64,000 bases of DNA from Colwellia sp. (GCA_013215385.1 JABSOY010000016.1:1-64000); one strand, 5' to 3'; shown: positions 18,950-28,408, counted from the first letter of the stretch. Translations and numbers: made by a program. Notes: a model not told the origin generated them from the letters alone.

Positions 18950-20269
18950 TCACGCATTCTGTAATGAATTTTGCGTTGACTTTGAACTCTGATACTCCAC
19001 ATAAAGAAAGACGATCATAGTAATAGTGGCAATGATGGACGTGACAATTAAGATAGAAAGAAAGTCTTGCCAGCCGCCCTCTTTATTAGCAACGGCGCCA
19101 CCGACAAAATCAAAAATCATGGCACCAAAATAAGCAAATGCATCAATTAACCCCACTAATAAACCACAGTGCCTACCACCAAAGCTGATAGAAAAAACAC
19201 TCATCGGAATATAATAGGCGGGTGAAATGGCGAAACCGAAAGCAAAAATCAACCCTATGGTTAAGGCAAGCTCAAACCCAGCTCCAAATTCGACCGTGCC
19301 TAAATATCTTAAGCTTAACAAACAAAGGATAGCAACGACCAACGTTGACCCCATCACATAAATGAGTTTCTTTTTAGACACTTTATCAACAATAAATCCG
19401 CCAGTAAATACGGCAATCAGGCAACCCAGCGGGAAAGCAGAAGATGCCATTCCAGCCTGTGCTGGGGCTAAATCAAATGTTTGACTGAGGTAGATAGGAA
19501 TAAACACTTGAAATTCAAATAATACCGCTAATGATGAAACGCCTAAACTTATCAACCAGAACCGACGGCTTTTTATAAAGAAAAGAATGGCAGCAAACGT
19601 ATCTGCTTTATGCAGCGGATGATTAGCTGAATTATCTAATATCGCCTCTATATTCTGCACAGGTTTTTCCGACAAATCACTGACATCATTCTTGGTGTTT
19701 TTAAAGAGTCTAGGTAAGATAATCGCGCACAGTAGGGCAATTGCGGCGGCAATAAAAAACAAGCCTCGCCAAGAAATCACTAATAACAAACTGCTTAATA
19801 GAACCGTGGTGGCAACTGAGCTTATGCGGGAGCTAGTGGCGATGAAACCCCATACTCGTCCATGCTTAGATGGACTAAACCAAACTCGAATAATATTAGC
19901 CATTGACGGCCAGCCTGCCGATTTAGCAAAAATGGTAAGAAAATAGAGGGCAAAAAAAGCAGTATTGCTGGATAAGGTACCAAAAACAAAAGTTGTTACT
20001 GCAGCAGCGCCGATAGCAAAAATAAAAACTTTACTACCGCCTAACTTATCCGCCAATACACCATTGGTAAGCTTACCGGTGAGGTTACCTGCGGTCCCCC
20101 AGCCTAAGATAGCACCAAAACTAGCGGTATCGAGTTGTAAGTTCGGATCAATTAACATCGCTGGACCAGCCACACCGACAACGGTTCGACAAAGCATCAG
20201 CATGGCATAACCGACACACATACTAATAACAATTCGAACTTCCAAACCGACATTCAGCGCTTTACCCAT
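18950..20269 (-). CDS. Major facilitator superfamily transporter
   Basis: 439 residues with about 12 hydrophobic segments split by a charged central loop (about residues 200-230: KNTKNDVSDLSEKPVQ). Loop 2-3 has NGVLADKLGGSK, the G-x-x-x-D-(R/K) MFS signature; the repeat in the second half is GGFIVDKVSKKK. It resembles the organophosphate/anion group of MFS proteins (FAKSAGWPSMANIIRVWFSP). It lies alone; the substrate is not evident. Confidence 0.85.
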   Translation of the reverse strand: MGKALNVGLEVRIVISMCVGYAMLMLCRTVVGVAGPAMLIDPNLQLDTASFGAILGWGTAGNLTGKLTNGVLADKLGGSKVFIFAIGAAAVTTFVFGTLSSNTAFFALYFLTIFAKSAGWPSMANIIRVWFSPSKHGRVWGFIATSSRISSVATTVLLSSLLLVISWRGLFFIAAAIALLCAIILPRLFKNTKNDVSDLSEKPVQNIEAILDNSANHPLHKADTFAAILFFIKSRRFWLISLGVSSLAVLFEFQVFIPIYLSQTFDLAPAQAGMASSAFPLGCLIAVFTGGFIVDKVSKKKLIYVMGSTLVVAILCLLSLRYLGTVEFGAGFELALTIGLIFAFGFAISPAYYIPMSVFSISFGGRHCGLLVGLIDAFAYFGAMIFDFVGGAVANKEGGWQDFLSILIVTSIIATITMIVFLYVEYQSSKSTQNSLQNA

Positions 20270-20406
20270 ACTAAAACATTTCCTGATGATAGTTTTATAA
20301 CGAGGGTTTATTGACTAATTAACAAGCCCTATTATTAAAGAAATAATGGAGAACAACCCTGTTGTTCATATTGAATCAAATAAATTAAGGTGCTTTTTGA
20401 TGAAGA

Positions 20407-21264
20407 TTAACCATGAATATTGGTAATAATTTCATCTTTAAAAGTTAACTCATCCCCTTGAAGGAATATTCTGATTAAATGAATTTTCATGTCCTTTTCG
20501 CCTAAATTTTCATAAAACATAAACATGTTGGTATCATTTACAGCGTTACAAGATGACAGAGAGCCGTTTTTATATTGAATAAAGGAATGATCATTATATA
20601 AGTCAGTTGATTTCATTAATGATAATCTATGAGTATGACCACAAAAAACATGAGAAATTTTATGTTTCTTTACAAATTCAACGACACGTCTTGAGTTAAA
20701 TAGAGGATCTTCATCGGTATCTAAAATAGAATGATGATTGAGTAGTATAATTTTATCATAGCTTAACTGCTCTATTTTATGAGACATTGACCGTAAAATT
20801 TCTTTATCAATAAAACCATTGTCTTTATAGACCTCACTGGTATCAAGACAGACGACCAATAACGTTTCACCATTAATAACAATATTTTTAATAAAATTAA
20901 TATCGGTAAAATTCTCTTTAATGCCCGTAGTATACTGATCTAGAAATAGTTTGTTTTTAGTGCAGTTTATGGGTTCTAATGGATAAATAACATCACTGTT
21001 ATCTATATATTGGCGAAAGAAATCTTGAGACTTCATATTTCGTTTATCATGATTGCCCGGAATTGAGATAACATGGCTGCATTTTATTGACTTTAAAAAT
21101 GCTCCTGCCGCCTTAAATTCAACCTCCAGCGCGTCGGTAGTATTATCTCCGGTATTGATCACTAGATCAGCCGCATAAGAATTTAATTTCTTTAATAATT
21201 TTGCGCTATTTCCCTGCCAGTGACGGGAACCAAAATGCATATCTGAAATATGTAATATATTCAT
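20407..21264 (-). CDS. Calcineurin-like metallophosphoesterase (copy 1)
   Basis: 285 residues with the full metal-binding set: DMH (D8, H10), GDNTTD (D40), GNHDKR (N71, H72), LNHHS and GHTH. The short single-domain form with no signal peptide resembles CpdA-type cyclic nucleotide phosphodiesterases, but the substrate cannot be read from the sequence. A close paralogue with the same motifs and overall wording lies at 35573-36424 on the other strand, so the gene was duplicated within this island. Confidence 0.88.
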   Translation of the reverse strand: MNILHISDMHFGSRHWQGNSAKLLKKLNSYAADLVINTGDNTTDALEVEFKAAGAFLKSIKCSHVISIPGNHDKRNMKSQDFFRQYIDNSDVIYPLEPINCTKNKLFLDQYTTGIKENFTDINFIKNIVINGETLLVVCLDTSEVYKDNGFIDKEILRSMSHKIEQLSYDKIILLNHHSILDTDEDPLFNSRRVVEFVKKHKISHVFCGHTHRLSLMKSTDLYNDHSFIQYKNGSLSSCNAVNDTNMFMFYENLGEKDMKIHLIRIFLQGDELTFKDEIITNIHG

Positions 21265-21744
21265 TATTATTACTGTAACTCTTTTTTATTCATTAAAAAT
21301 TACACATATATTATCTACTAGAGTATCGCAAGTAAATTATCTATTGTCGGTATTAAACCTTTCTCTTTAAAGGTAGTATAAATCTGGTTTCCTTTACAGA
21401 AAGATATCGAAATTTTTTTTACTTAACCACGATGTTCCAATTTTAAAACACTTGTAGTGGTGTATCCATAATCATCCAACCGGTAAATTATCAATATTTC
21501 AACCTTTTACCAATGTTGTTGCATAAAACAAATGAATTAAATAAATGATTACGGGTATAAACAGAGTAGACAATGGTCGATGAAAGTTTATGACACTAAT
21601 TTTATTTATCCCCGCCGTGTTATTTTGTCAGCCATAATCATTTTTCTACTCATTAGTATTTGAATTAAATTCGATTTACATAACGGTCTCCAATGCGCAT
21701 AGACTTGCCATGAAATCTGTATCGCAAAGCGCCATACAATGATT
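21265..21744. other. Gap without a gene
   Basis: AT-rich, no convincing reading frame, RNA or repeat seen until repeat C begins. Confidence 0.5.
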
Positions 21745-21955
21745 AAATTAATGAGAAATCATACTGTTAACTACGAAACCTTTGAGTTTAAAGCTTGATT
21801 ATCGATGAAAGTAACGACAAAAACATAGGGGAATTATACGGTTTGTTTTACTATTTAAACAAAGAAAATCTAGCAGTTGAATTAAGACAACTCTTACCAC
21901 TTTGAAGACCTTTTCTAACGCAGAAATCAACATCAAAATGGTCTTCTAAGTGCCA
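21745..21955 (+). repeat. Dispersed repeat C, copy 2
   Basis: Nearly the same as 14510-14709: AATTATACGGTTTGTTTTAC, AAACAAAGAAAATCTAGCAG and the GAAGACC/GGTCTTC inverted repeat ending GTGCCA. Here no B repeat precedes it, so C can occur alone. It ends just before the stop of the next gene on the minus strand. Confidence 0.8.
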
Positions 21956-21981
21956 AAAGCAGATGTTGCTCAGAAACAACT

Positions 21982-23142
21982 TTAACTATCATTATTCATT
22001 TCAGCACCACTTCGTACTAACCGAATAAGGAAACTTGAATTTTGACCCAAACCAAAAACTATTCCACCTTTGTCATCCTTAACATAGTGAATAAAATAAG
22101 TATGGTTCTCTGACATTAAGTTAACAGACCAGTAAACTGCTCTGGTTGACATATTAGGGAAGTAATTATGATTGAATATATACTTGGTATTTTCATCCTC
22201 CTCTCTAACAAGAGTACGTAATTCATTTATGGAAGGTAACCTCCAGTCATTAGAGCCACAAAGAAACTGCTTATTAACTCGTTGGATGAATTTATGAGTA
22301 TTGCAATAACTTTCAGGCTTCCCCTTATTATAACCAAGGCATGTTGCCCCATCGTCATCTTCAAAACCTGCGAAGCCAGCATTATTTTTTAACTGATACC
22401 AATTAAATGTGTCATATTTATCATGCAACCCACCATCTGCTTTTTTAGCTTCCCATGTTAAGCCTGTTTTTTTATCTGTGACACAACTCCAGTTCTTATT
22501 TTTCGGAAGCAACTCAAAGCCCATACTGTCTAGTTTTACATAACGAGTGTCTATATCGTCATCAGTCATATTATATTCAACATCACTTTCTGACTCGGGA
22601 TCAGGCTCAATAATTACCTCAACAGTATCAGTATCGCTCAGCCCTTCTTCATCCCAGACTGTAAGGCTAAATACTGCAACTTTTACAGTTGATACAGGTG
22701 GAGCCCTAAAAGTAAGTGAGTTATACGAGCTATTTTCCCAGGCGTTTAATACCCGAACGCCCAAAACCTGTTTCCATTTATAAGTTTCAATCCACTTATC
22801 GTCAAAACTGGCATTATTAAACAGTTTTACGACCTCACCAGACATTACTCGTACATCTCCACCAGCATCAGCAATAGGAGGATTGTTGTCATCTTCAATA
22901 ATATCTATACTTTCACTAGCTTGGAATTGTTCAACTTCAGTTAATTGCTCTGGTGAAATATGAGTTTTTTTGGCTGAAGGAACGGCTACATCACTTGAAT
23001 GCAAGTCTATAAATTCATAGGTTCGTGGGAGTTTATGCTCTGATTCTTCTTGCTCCTGCATATTTGCAACAACAATTATAGTGACAATAAGAACACTTAA
23101 GGCTACTTTAAATTTTTTACTAACTTGAATAGACAACGGCAA
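21982..23142 (-). CDS. Surface protein with PKD-like and DUF1566 (Lcl) domains
   Basis: 386 residues. An N-terminal hydrophobic segment (VALSVLIVTIIVVANM) exports or anchors it. Residues about 90-185 form a PKD/Ig-like domain (PPIADAGGDVRVMSGEVV...SLTVWDEEGLSDTDTVEV). Residues about 215-380 are a DUF1566 domain: CVTDKKTGLTWEAK, CGSNDWRLPSINELRTLV, YWSVNLMS, FLIRLVRSG. DUF1566 is related to Lcl, known for binding host or surface polysaccharide in Legionella. A cell-surface adhesion role is therefore plausible but inferred. It sits between repeat C copy 2 and a divergent B-like repeat. Confidence 0.8.
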   Translation of the reverse strand: MPLSIQVSKKFKVALSVLIVTIIVVANMQEQEESEHKLPRTYEFIDLHSSDVAVPSAKKTHISPEQLTEVEQFQASESIDIIEDDNNPPIADAGGDVRVMSGEVVKLFNNASFDDKWIETYKWKQVLGVRVLNAWENSSYNSLTFRAPPVSTVKVAVFSLTVWDEEGLSDTDTVEVIIEPDPESESDVEYNMTDDDIDTRYVKLDSMGFELLPKNKNWSCVTDKKTGLTWEAKKADGGLHDKYDTFNWYQLKNNAGFAGFEDDDGATCLGYNKGKPESYCNTHKFIQRVNKQFLCGSNDWRLPSINELRTLVREEDENTKYIFNHNYFPNMSTRAVYWSVNLMSENHTYFIHYVKDDKGGIVFGLGQNSSFLIRLVRSGAEMNNDS

Positions 23143-23230
23143 CTTCCTGTTATGTCTTTGCGTAAATTATGAGTTGGAAAGAAATCTTGTAAGAAGTTTT
23201 ATTGTGAATCATTGAGAATTAATTCATGTT

Positions 23231-23474
23231 TTAACTTCCGCTGTTCGCTCTAAGGAGACATTAATATTTTCAATCCCTTACGTCAACTTTACGCACAAAG
23301 CGGTCTAAATTGGAGTGTAAATCTACAGCGCTTTATCTATATAGTGCATACTCTTTTGAAATGACTATAATTACAAAGTACACCATAAATAAAGAAATTT
23401 ACGGAAGGTACTCCATTAGTACACCTTACACTATTACAGGGCAGTAAAAATGAGAGAGTCCGTCCAATCGAGCA
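23231..23474 (+). repeat. Divergent B-type repeat (B'), copy 1
   Basis: CTTCCGCTGTTCGCTCTAAG, then ACGTCAACTTTACGCACAAAG as before B copy 6. A different middle follows (ACAAAGTACACCATAAATAA), then GGGCAGTAAAAATGAGAGAG and the shared end GTCCAATCGAGCA. The middle and end recur at 36650-36766 and 39600-39738. Confidence 0.75.
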
Positions 23475-23645
23475 GTGAAGCTATTACCACATACTTGACT
23501 TAATTTAGATATAGAAAACTCAATGATTATGGTCTGTTTTTAATATTTGAGCAGACATTAACAATAACCTCATCATAGTCTTATTAAATTCGATATTAAT
23601 ATAATTCACATTTTATCTTAAACTTAAAATACCTTCTATAATATT

Positions 23646-23732
23646 ATGAATACGTTGCAACATCAGCAGCTATTACAAATTTTAAAGAGCTATCGAGATG
23701 ACATAATAGGACGCTTAAAATGGCTTTATTAA
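23646..23732 (+). CDS. Possible 28-codon peptide overlapping the next gene
   Basis: ATG 23646 opens MNTLQHQQLLQILKSYRDDI and stops at TAA 23730-23732, overlapping the start of the 23720 gene by 13 bases. The overlap suggests translational coupling, but the frame is short and could be chance. Confidence 0.3.
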   Translation: MNTLQHQQLLQILKSYRDDIIGRLKWLY

Positions 23733-23938
23733 ATGAGATGGAAGCGCAAATTATAGTGACGCGTATCAAACATCATTTTACACACAAGTACATAGATGCT
23801 GAGATTGAAGAATCAAATTTACTTGATCTTAAAATAAAGATCACAAAGTTATACACTGAGTCTAATTCTGAATGTAATGCAAGTACTTGGAAAGAACTGG
23901 ACAATTTGTGTAGAGAGCACAAGCTTCGACCAATATAA
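23720..23938 (+). CDS. Small helical protein of unknown function
   Basis: 72 residues, predicted mostly helical and charged (EMEAQIIVTRIKHHFTHKYI, LLDLKIKITKLYTES, TWKELDNLCREHKL). AGGA lies eight bases upstream of the ATG. It precedes the DUF3334 gene by 148 bp on the same strand. No family recognised. Confidence 0.5.
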   Translation: MALLNEMEAQIIVTRIKHHFTHKYIDAEIEESNLLDLKIKITKLYTESNSECNASTWKELDNLCREHKLRPI

Positions 23939-24086
23939 CTTCTAATAGCAGCGCAGAAGAATGATTCACTGACTACTAAAAATTGACAAGAAGAGCAGAT
24001 ATATCTTTGGGGTGTACTAAAACTCAATGCAACTTGCTTAAGCTATATACGAGACAAAAGATTTAAAATCTAAGGAATAATACGTA

Positions 24087-24791
24087 GTGAGAAAAACTAT
24101 AAAAAGCAAAACAATCGGTACAGATCAGGTGCTTATAACTCTGTGTGAATCGGTTTGTGAAGTACTGACTAAAGCCAGTGGTAATAATATTACCTATTCA
24201 GCCATGGTACAAAAAATAACGAAAACTTGCCTAAGGCCAGATGTTTCTTGTTTTGTACTTTTTGACGGTGGATTTAATGGCTTAGTTGTGACCAACTTTA
24301 CCAGCGACGCTGCTTTGGAAATTTATCAGGATTATATGCGTAATATGGGCATGCCTGAATCGGAAATTTCAAAGAGCCATATGTCTGACGATGTAGCAAA
24401 TGTTTTAGGCGAGCTGATGAACCAATTGGTTGGCGATTTCACCTTTAAAGTAAGAGAGCGACTGCAAACCCATATAACTCAAAGCCAACCAAAAATGATG
24501 GCGATTACTAAATTGGTTCAAATTTCAGTTGATACCGCTATGGACCGGCCACAAATGCGCAGAGTCACCTTTGCAACGGCAACCAACAAGATCTTTTATT
24601 TGGAATTTGCGATGGATAAAACTGAATTTATTCAGTTACATGATTTTGATGCCGACGAATCTATTGACCCTGATGAGATCTTAGCAAGTTCAGCTAAAGA
24701 AATGCTTGATGCTGAGAACGCCTCGGCCCCTATAGTGACAGAAGATGATGATGACGCTGATGATGACTTTATGGCATCACTTGGAATATAA
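24087..24791 (+). CDS. DUF3334 family protein (CheC/CheX-like)
   Basis: 234 residues, the usual family length. The blocks ITYSAMVQKITKTCLRPDVSCFVLFDGGFNGLVV, DVANVLGELMNQLVGDFTFKVR and NKIFYLEFAMDKTEFIQL match DUF3334 of Vibrio and Shewanella. The E-x-x-N pair in GELMNQLVGDF resembles the active-site helix of CheC/CheX phosphatases, so a link to chemotaxis or two-component signalling is possible. The very acidic C-terminal tail (EDDDDADDDF) is typical. The GTG at 24087 is the start. It is probably vertically inherited, unlike its neighbours. Confidence 0.85.
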   Translation: MRKTIKSKTIGTDQVLITLCESVCEVLTKASGNNITYSAMVQKITKTCLRPDVSCFVLFDGGFNGLVVTNFTSDAALEIYQDYMRNMGMPESEISKSHMSDDVANVLGELMNQLVGDFTFKVRERLQTHITQSQPKMMAITKLVQISVDTAMDRPQMRRVTFATATNKIFYLEFAMDKTEFIQLHDFDADESIDPDEILASSAKEMLDAENASAPIVTEDDDDADDDFMASLGI

Positions 24792-25388
24792 GCACGCACA
24801 ATAAATCCCCCTAGGGTTTTCACTTAGTTGATTTGTTTTTTTAAATTATTTAAGGATGACACTCATCTGAAAAAATTAATAGTATGAGTGTTCCCTGAGA
24901 TTAATAAGTAAAGTGTGGTATTGAGGCCGAGTAATATTACGAGTATTCAAAAACTAGTTGAATTCCTAGTCCGCTATATTCACTATATAATGCGGTTTTA
25001 ATTCCTATTGTTTTAAGCCATTTCTTTCAACTTTCTCTGCCTCGATAGCTAAGTATCAAGTACATTATCACTGACATATTATCTGCTTTCTTTCACGAGG
25101 CCATTGTCAGTGTCAAAAAAACTCACCATGTGGGTGGCATTTTTATTTATTTTTACCATAAAGAGTAATAATTTTACTGCTTGTTACTATATCTGCCACC
25201 TTAATCCAACTAAGGAAGCTTTGTTGTAACTCTTTCGGTGATACAGCAGAAATGCCACCATAGCGTCATCAACGGAGATGCCTAATGTTCGTTGCTCGCT
25301 CACAGTTGCCAATAGCAGCATAAACTTAACGTCAAGCTTATAGGTGTGATACAGAAGCTTTGATTTCGCCACTCTAAGCTTACGTTTA
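24792..25388. other. Gap before repeat B copy 4
   Basis: About 600 bp without a supported gene. A 72-codon minus frame at 25187-25405 runs into repeat B and resembles nothing known. A weak CCCCCTAGGG motif lies right after the DUF3334 gene. Confidence 0.4.
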
Positions 25389-25660
25389 GCGCACAAAGTG
25401 ATCATTTAGGTGTTTGACTGAATATCAGAAATTATGATTGAAAACAGGGAAACCAATAAACTCTGATTTTTTGGCCCATCAAAATAAACATAATAATTTT
25501 CTGATGATTTGTGACCTTATGACTGTTTTTCTTACTCGTTCTTCCCCGAAAAATAAAACCGTTTGATAAATTTAATTTTTTCACAGGGTTCCTATAGTGT
25601 TCCATGAAGCCATAGACACCATATAAAGCGGTACTTTACGTCCAACCGAGCATGGGCGCA
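25389..25660 (+). repeat. Dispersed repeat B, copy 4
   Basis: Starts GCGCACAAAGTGATCATTTA and ends TCCAACCGAGCATGGGCGCA. Shares the sub-variant TTTTTTGGCCCATCAAAATA with copies 5 and 6. Its stem is damaged (left arm AAAACC against GGGTTCC). Confidence 0.9.
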
Positions 25661-25669
25661 CAAGACAAT

Positions 25670-25840
25670 CATTGACAAATCATGTGGTTATAACTTAACC
25701 CTTTGAATTTAAAACTGATGAGTCGATAAACGTAACGACTAAAACATTGGTGAATTATGCTGTTTGTGTTCAAATTTAACATAATAAAATAGATGCAATG
25801 AGGCATGTTAACTATTGCCGCCAATTTGTCACACTTCAAA
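25670..25840 (+). repeat. Dispersed repeat C, copy 3 (partial)
   Basis: AAATCATGTGGTTATAACTT, GTAACGACTAAAACATTGGT and GAATTATGCTGTTTGTG correspond to the left half of C; the right half with the GGTCTTC inverted repeat is lost. Confidence 0.65.
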
Positions 25841-25864
25841 GTTGATACTAAGTGATGTGCACGC

Positions 25865-26176
25865 TTAGTAAAAAATAGCTAACCAAACAGTTGTTTCATC
25901 AGATGATGTTTCTATCACTCGGTGCTTTTCATGAGCTTTGATATTTAAGTAATCTCCTTGTTTGAGAGTGACCTTAACACCATTTATATATTCAATTACA
26001 CCATAACCAGATAAAACAATAACCCATTCATTTTCATTTTGATCATACCAGCCAGTATCTGGAGATGCTTGCCCCTTAGATACTATGCGTTCAACTCTTA
26101 GCTTTTCTGTAATGATAATATCTTCGAATATTTCATTTGGTAATTCTGATGGAATATTGCTAAATATATTTGCCAA
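25865..26176 (-). CDS. Cupin-domain protein
   Basis: 103 residues forming one cupin barrel: DTGWYDQNENEWVIVLSG, then GVKVTLKQGDYLNIKAHEKHRVIETS. The second motif G(D)YxxIxxxxxHRV is clear. In the first motif the expected HxH metal ligands are absent (WYDQNENEW), though the glutamate and H in EKHRV remain. It probably binds a small ligand or sugar; the function is open. It is the last gene of the second cassette array and lacks an attC on its left, where repeat C copy 3 begins. Confidence 0.8.
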   Translation of the reverse strand: MANIFSNIPSELPNEIFEDIIITEKLRVERIVSKGQASPDTGWYDQNENEWVIVLSGYGVIEYINGVKVTLKQGDYLNIKAHEKHRVIETSSDETTVWLAIFY

Positions 26177-26197
26177 AAGCTCAACCCTTTTAAATCA

Positions 26198-26294
26198 TAT
26201 AACACCCATTTAATGGGCAAATAATTGTTGGCTAAAGTAGTGAGGAACGTACGACAGCCAAGTGTTATTTTTCCCTGTTTAAATGCTTGTTATG
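26198..26294 (-). repeat. attC site 1 of the second array
   Basis: TATAACACCCATTTAATGGGC at the left and AAATGCTTGTTATG at the right; inner arms GTTGGCT and AGCCAAG. 97 bp, oriented for minus-strand cassettes. Confidence 0.85.
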
Positions 26295-26303
26295 TGTTCC
26301 TGC

Positions 26304-26528
26304 TTATTTAATATTAACATCAACTTCTTTGTTAAAATTTGAGTCTTGACCATAGTTTAAGATAGACCGAGTAGTGATCATAACCGCTACTATTAAACCC
26401 GTACTCATAAGAGCCAACAACCACGTATAAGATCCCCAGTTGAAATCAAATATACCAAATGCAAAAATAATAGACATAGATAACCAAATAGAAGAAATAC
26501 TAATGGCCTTTGCTAATTCATCTTTCAT
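26304..26528 (-). CDS. Cassette: small membrane protein with two helices
   Basis: 74 residues. Two hydrophobic segments (AISISSIWLSMSIIFAFGIF and WLLALMSTGLIVAVMIT) make an integral inner-membrane protein. Short polar tail. Its stop lies ten bases from attC site 1 of this array. No family recognised. Confidence 0.65.
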   Translation of the reverse strand: MKDELAKAISISSIWLSMSIIFAFGIFDFNWGSYTWLLALMSTGLIVAVMITTRSILNYGQDSNFNKEVDVNIK

Positions 26529-26577
26529 TGTTTAATCCTTTAATAAAGTAAAATTCAACACTGTACTCTAAGTACAC

Positions 26578-26675
26578 ATAACGCCCACATTAAGCGGACT
26601 AAAATTGTTTGCCAAACTTGTTGAGAAACGAAACATGGCAAACTGTTTTAGTCACGTATTAATTGGCTTGTTATA
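26578..26675 (-). repeat. attC site 2 of the second array
   Basis: ATAACGCCCACATTAAGCGG at the left and AATTGGCTTGTTATA at the right; inner arms GTTTGCCA and TGGCAAAC. 98 bp. Confidence 0.88.
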
Positions 26676-26699
26676 TACAAATCTGAAATCTAACAAGAA

Positions 26700-27299
26700 C
26701 TATACTTCACAAGCTTTTACATACAGTACTTCATACATTTTACGTAACACTTTTAAGCTATGTTGCTGTAAACGTTTATACTTTTCAGTATGTCTTTGAA
26801 AGGCTTCTTGAAAATCATCAACAAATAAGTCTTGTTCAAATAAATCTAAAGATTCTTTAGTTACTTTTCCATCTTTATCAATAACATCAAAATAAATAAT
26901 AATTTTATTATCTTCTTCTTTCCAAGTAGAGACAAACATACGCGATGCTCGCTGAAGAAATATATCAGCAAATCCTACCTGATCTTCAAAACTTAACCCC
27001 TTATATGTTTGAACATAATCTTCAAACATTTTCTTGATTACTTTTTGTTTAGGTAAGCTAGTAGAAAGTATAGATTCAGAGGGATTATCCAAACAATACC
27101 GATCACTATTAAAAATTTCAGCTGCTTGGCTACCATTATATTTGATTGTGCTATAACAAGCACGGGATGGAATTCCAGACCTTAACTTGTTTTTAATATC
27201 GATATCTGGACCACCGTGAGTACAAGCAAAGCTCATAGATGAAAAAAAAGATAAAAAAAGAGGAGTTAAAAATAGTAAGGGTTTTAATGATTGTTTCAT
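26700..27299 (-). CDS. Cassette: exported protein of unknown function
   Basis: 199 residues with a signal peptide (LKPLLFLTPLFLSFFSSMSFA, then mature CTHGG, so a lipobox-like cysteine may be lipidated). Mature part about 175 residues, with cysteines RACYST and DRYCLD, and a helical charged C-terminal half. No family recognised. Single-gene cassette. Confidence 0.65.
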   Translation of the reverse strand: MKQSLKPLLFLTPLFLSFFSSMSFACTHGGPDIDIKNKLRSGIPSRACYSTIKYNGSQAAEIFNSDRYCLDNPSESILSTSLPKQKVIKKMFEDYVQTYKGLSFEDQVGFADIFLQRASRMFVSTWKEEDNKIIIYFDVIDKDGKVTKESLDLFEQDLFVDDFQEAFQRHTEKYKRLQQHSLKVLRKMYEVLYVKACEV

Positions 27300-27335
27300 A
27301 ATATATCCTTATAGTTTGATGCTAGATTAATAGCA

Positions 27336-27434
27336 TATAACGCCGCAATAAACGGCTAAATGAAAGCTTGCTATAATTTTCGAGGCACGAGCACAGCAAG
27401 CTCTTATGTGTCCGTTATTAATAACCTTGTTTAT
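27336..27434 (-). repeat. attC site 3 of the second array
   Basis: ATATAACGCCGCAATAAACGG at the left and AATAACCTTGTTTATG at the right; inner arms AGCTTGCT and AGCAAGCT. 99 bp. Confidence 0.85.
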
Positions 27435-27441
27435 GTTTATT

Positions 27442-27792
27442 TTACTCGTAACTGACTTTGGTTGGTGACTTACTAGCTAACTCTAGTATTTGGTAATAAT
27501 TAAGACCATCTATTTTTTTACCAATACCACTGAAACCAATGCCTTTGCCTTTGCCTTTGCCTTTATGAATTACATCTCCTAAAAAGTCGTATCCACTCTT
27601 TACGTCCGACAAGTTTATTGCCAAAAGTGCAACAATGAGCTGTTTGCGTTCTTTTTTATCTAATTTTATTTCAATTACAGACAAGCTTTTTTGAGTTGAT
27701 TCTTCAGAGCTACCGTCAATTACAAACTCACTTTTTGTATTAGCACACCCAGTTAACGATAATAGAATAATTACCATAGCTAGAATTTTCAT
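27442..27792 (-). CDS. Cassette: lipoprotein with a KG dipeptide repeat
   Basis: 116 residues. MKILAMVIILLSLTGCA is a lipoprotein signal (lipobox LTGC). The mature part contains a helical acidic region and a run KGKGKGKGIGFSG encoded by four GCCTTT repeats on the plus strand (27541-27564), followed by YYQILELASK. No family recognised. Single-gene cassette ending eight bases from attC site 3. Confidence 0.68.
   Translation of the reverse strand: MKILAMVIILLSLTGCANTKSEFVIDGSSEESTQKSLSVIEIKLDKKERKQLIVALLAINLSDVKSGYDFLGDVIHKGKGKGKGIGFSGIGKKIDGLNYYQILELASKSPTKVSYE
27541..27564. repeat. Six-base tandem repeat (GCCTTT)4
   Basis: Four perfect units inside the lipoprotein cassette gene, coding for KG dipeptides on the minus strand. 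Slippage changes the protein by two residues per unit without a frameshift. Confidence 0.85.
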
Positions 27793-27808
27793 ATTACATC
27801 CTTATAAA

Positions 27809-27907
27809 CATAACGCCCCAATAAGGGGATTTTTACTGTTTGCCAAAATGAGTAGCGAAGCGAAACTCGGCAAACTGATAAAAGTCCCGCTCAATTGGCT
27901 TGTTATT
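27809..27907 (-). repeat. attC site 4 of the second array
   Basis: CATAACGCCCCAATAAGGGG at the left and AATTGGCTTGTTATT at the right; inner arms GTTTGCCA and GGCAAAC. 99 bp and the best conserved site. Confidence 0.9.
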
Positions 27908-27919
27908 AATATTTACACT

Positions 27920-28408
27920 TTAATTATCAGTTTTATCTTTTATACGATCAACCAACTCTTGATTTTCTACTTTTTTAGTTTCTAGTTCATCTTCTTTGCT
28001 TATAAAACCAAAAATTTTAGTTACCCTATCCCCCAAAAAAAAATCCTCATATTGACCTAAACAATATGCTTGATATTTTTCATTTTCATTAATTGTTACA
28101 TTTATATGATGAAAATTGTAAACATTCCTTGTTTCACATCGTATTACAAATTGATAGTCGCCATGAATTAAGGACACTTTTTCAGGAACTCTATCCCACT
28201 CATTAGTAGATAAAACTTTAACTCCTTGACTGTCGAATGCTGATACAATTGAAGTTAATATTTCATAATCACCTATCCATAACCCTACATCTTCAGTAGA
28301 GACTGTTGATAAATTTTTAACTGGTATATTACTAGGATTATAAGTATCTATTGTTGATGCACATGAACTCAAGAATAAAATCATTATTAGTAAAATTGAT
28401 GTTTTCAT
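27920..28408 (-). CDS. Cassette: lipoprotein of unknown function
   Basis: About 162 residues starting MKTSILLIMILFLSSCAS, a lipoprotein signal with lipobox SSC. ATG 28408 is chosen over an in-frame ATG at 28456 because the signal peptide begins here and because the upstream codons fall inside attC site 5. The mature domain is beta-rich (YQFVIRCETRNVYNFHHINVTINENEKYQAYCLGQ) with two cysteines and a charged C-terminus. No family recognised. Confidence 0.7.
   Translation of the reverse strand: MKTSILLIMILFLSSCASTIDTYNPSNIPVKNLSTVSTEDVGLWIGDYEILTSIVSAFDSQGVKVLSTNEWDRVPEKVSLIHGDYQFVIRCETRNVYNFHHINVTINENEKYQAYCLGQYEDFFLGDRVTKIFGFISKEDELETKKVENQELVDRIKDKTDN

Noticed and set aside
25187-25405. 72-codon minus frame between DUF3334 and B copy 4
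   Set aside because: Runs into the repeat, has no ribosome site and no recognisable sequence.
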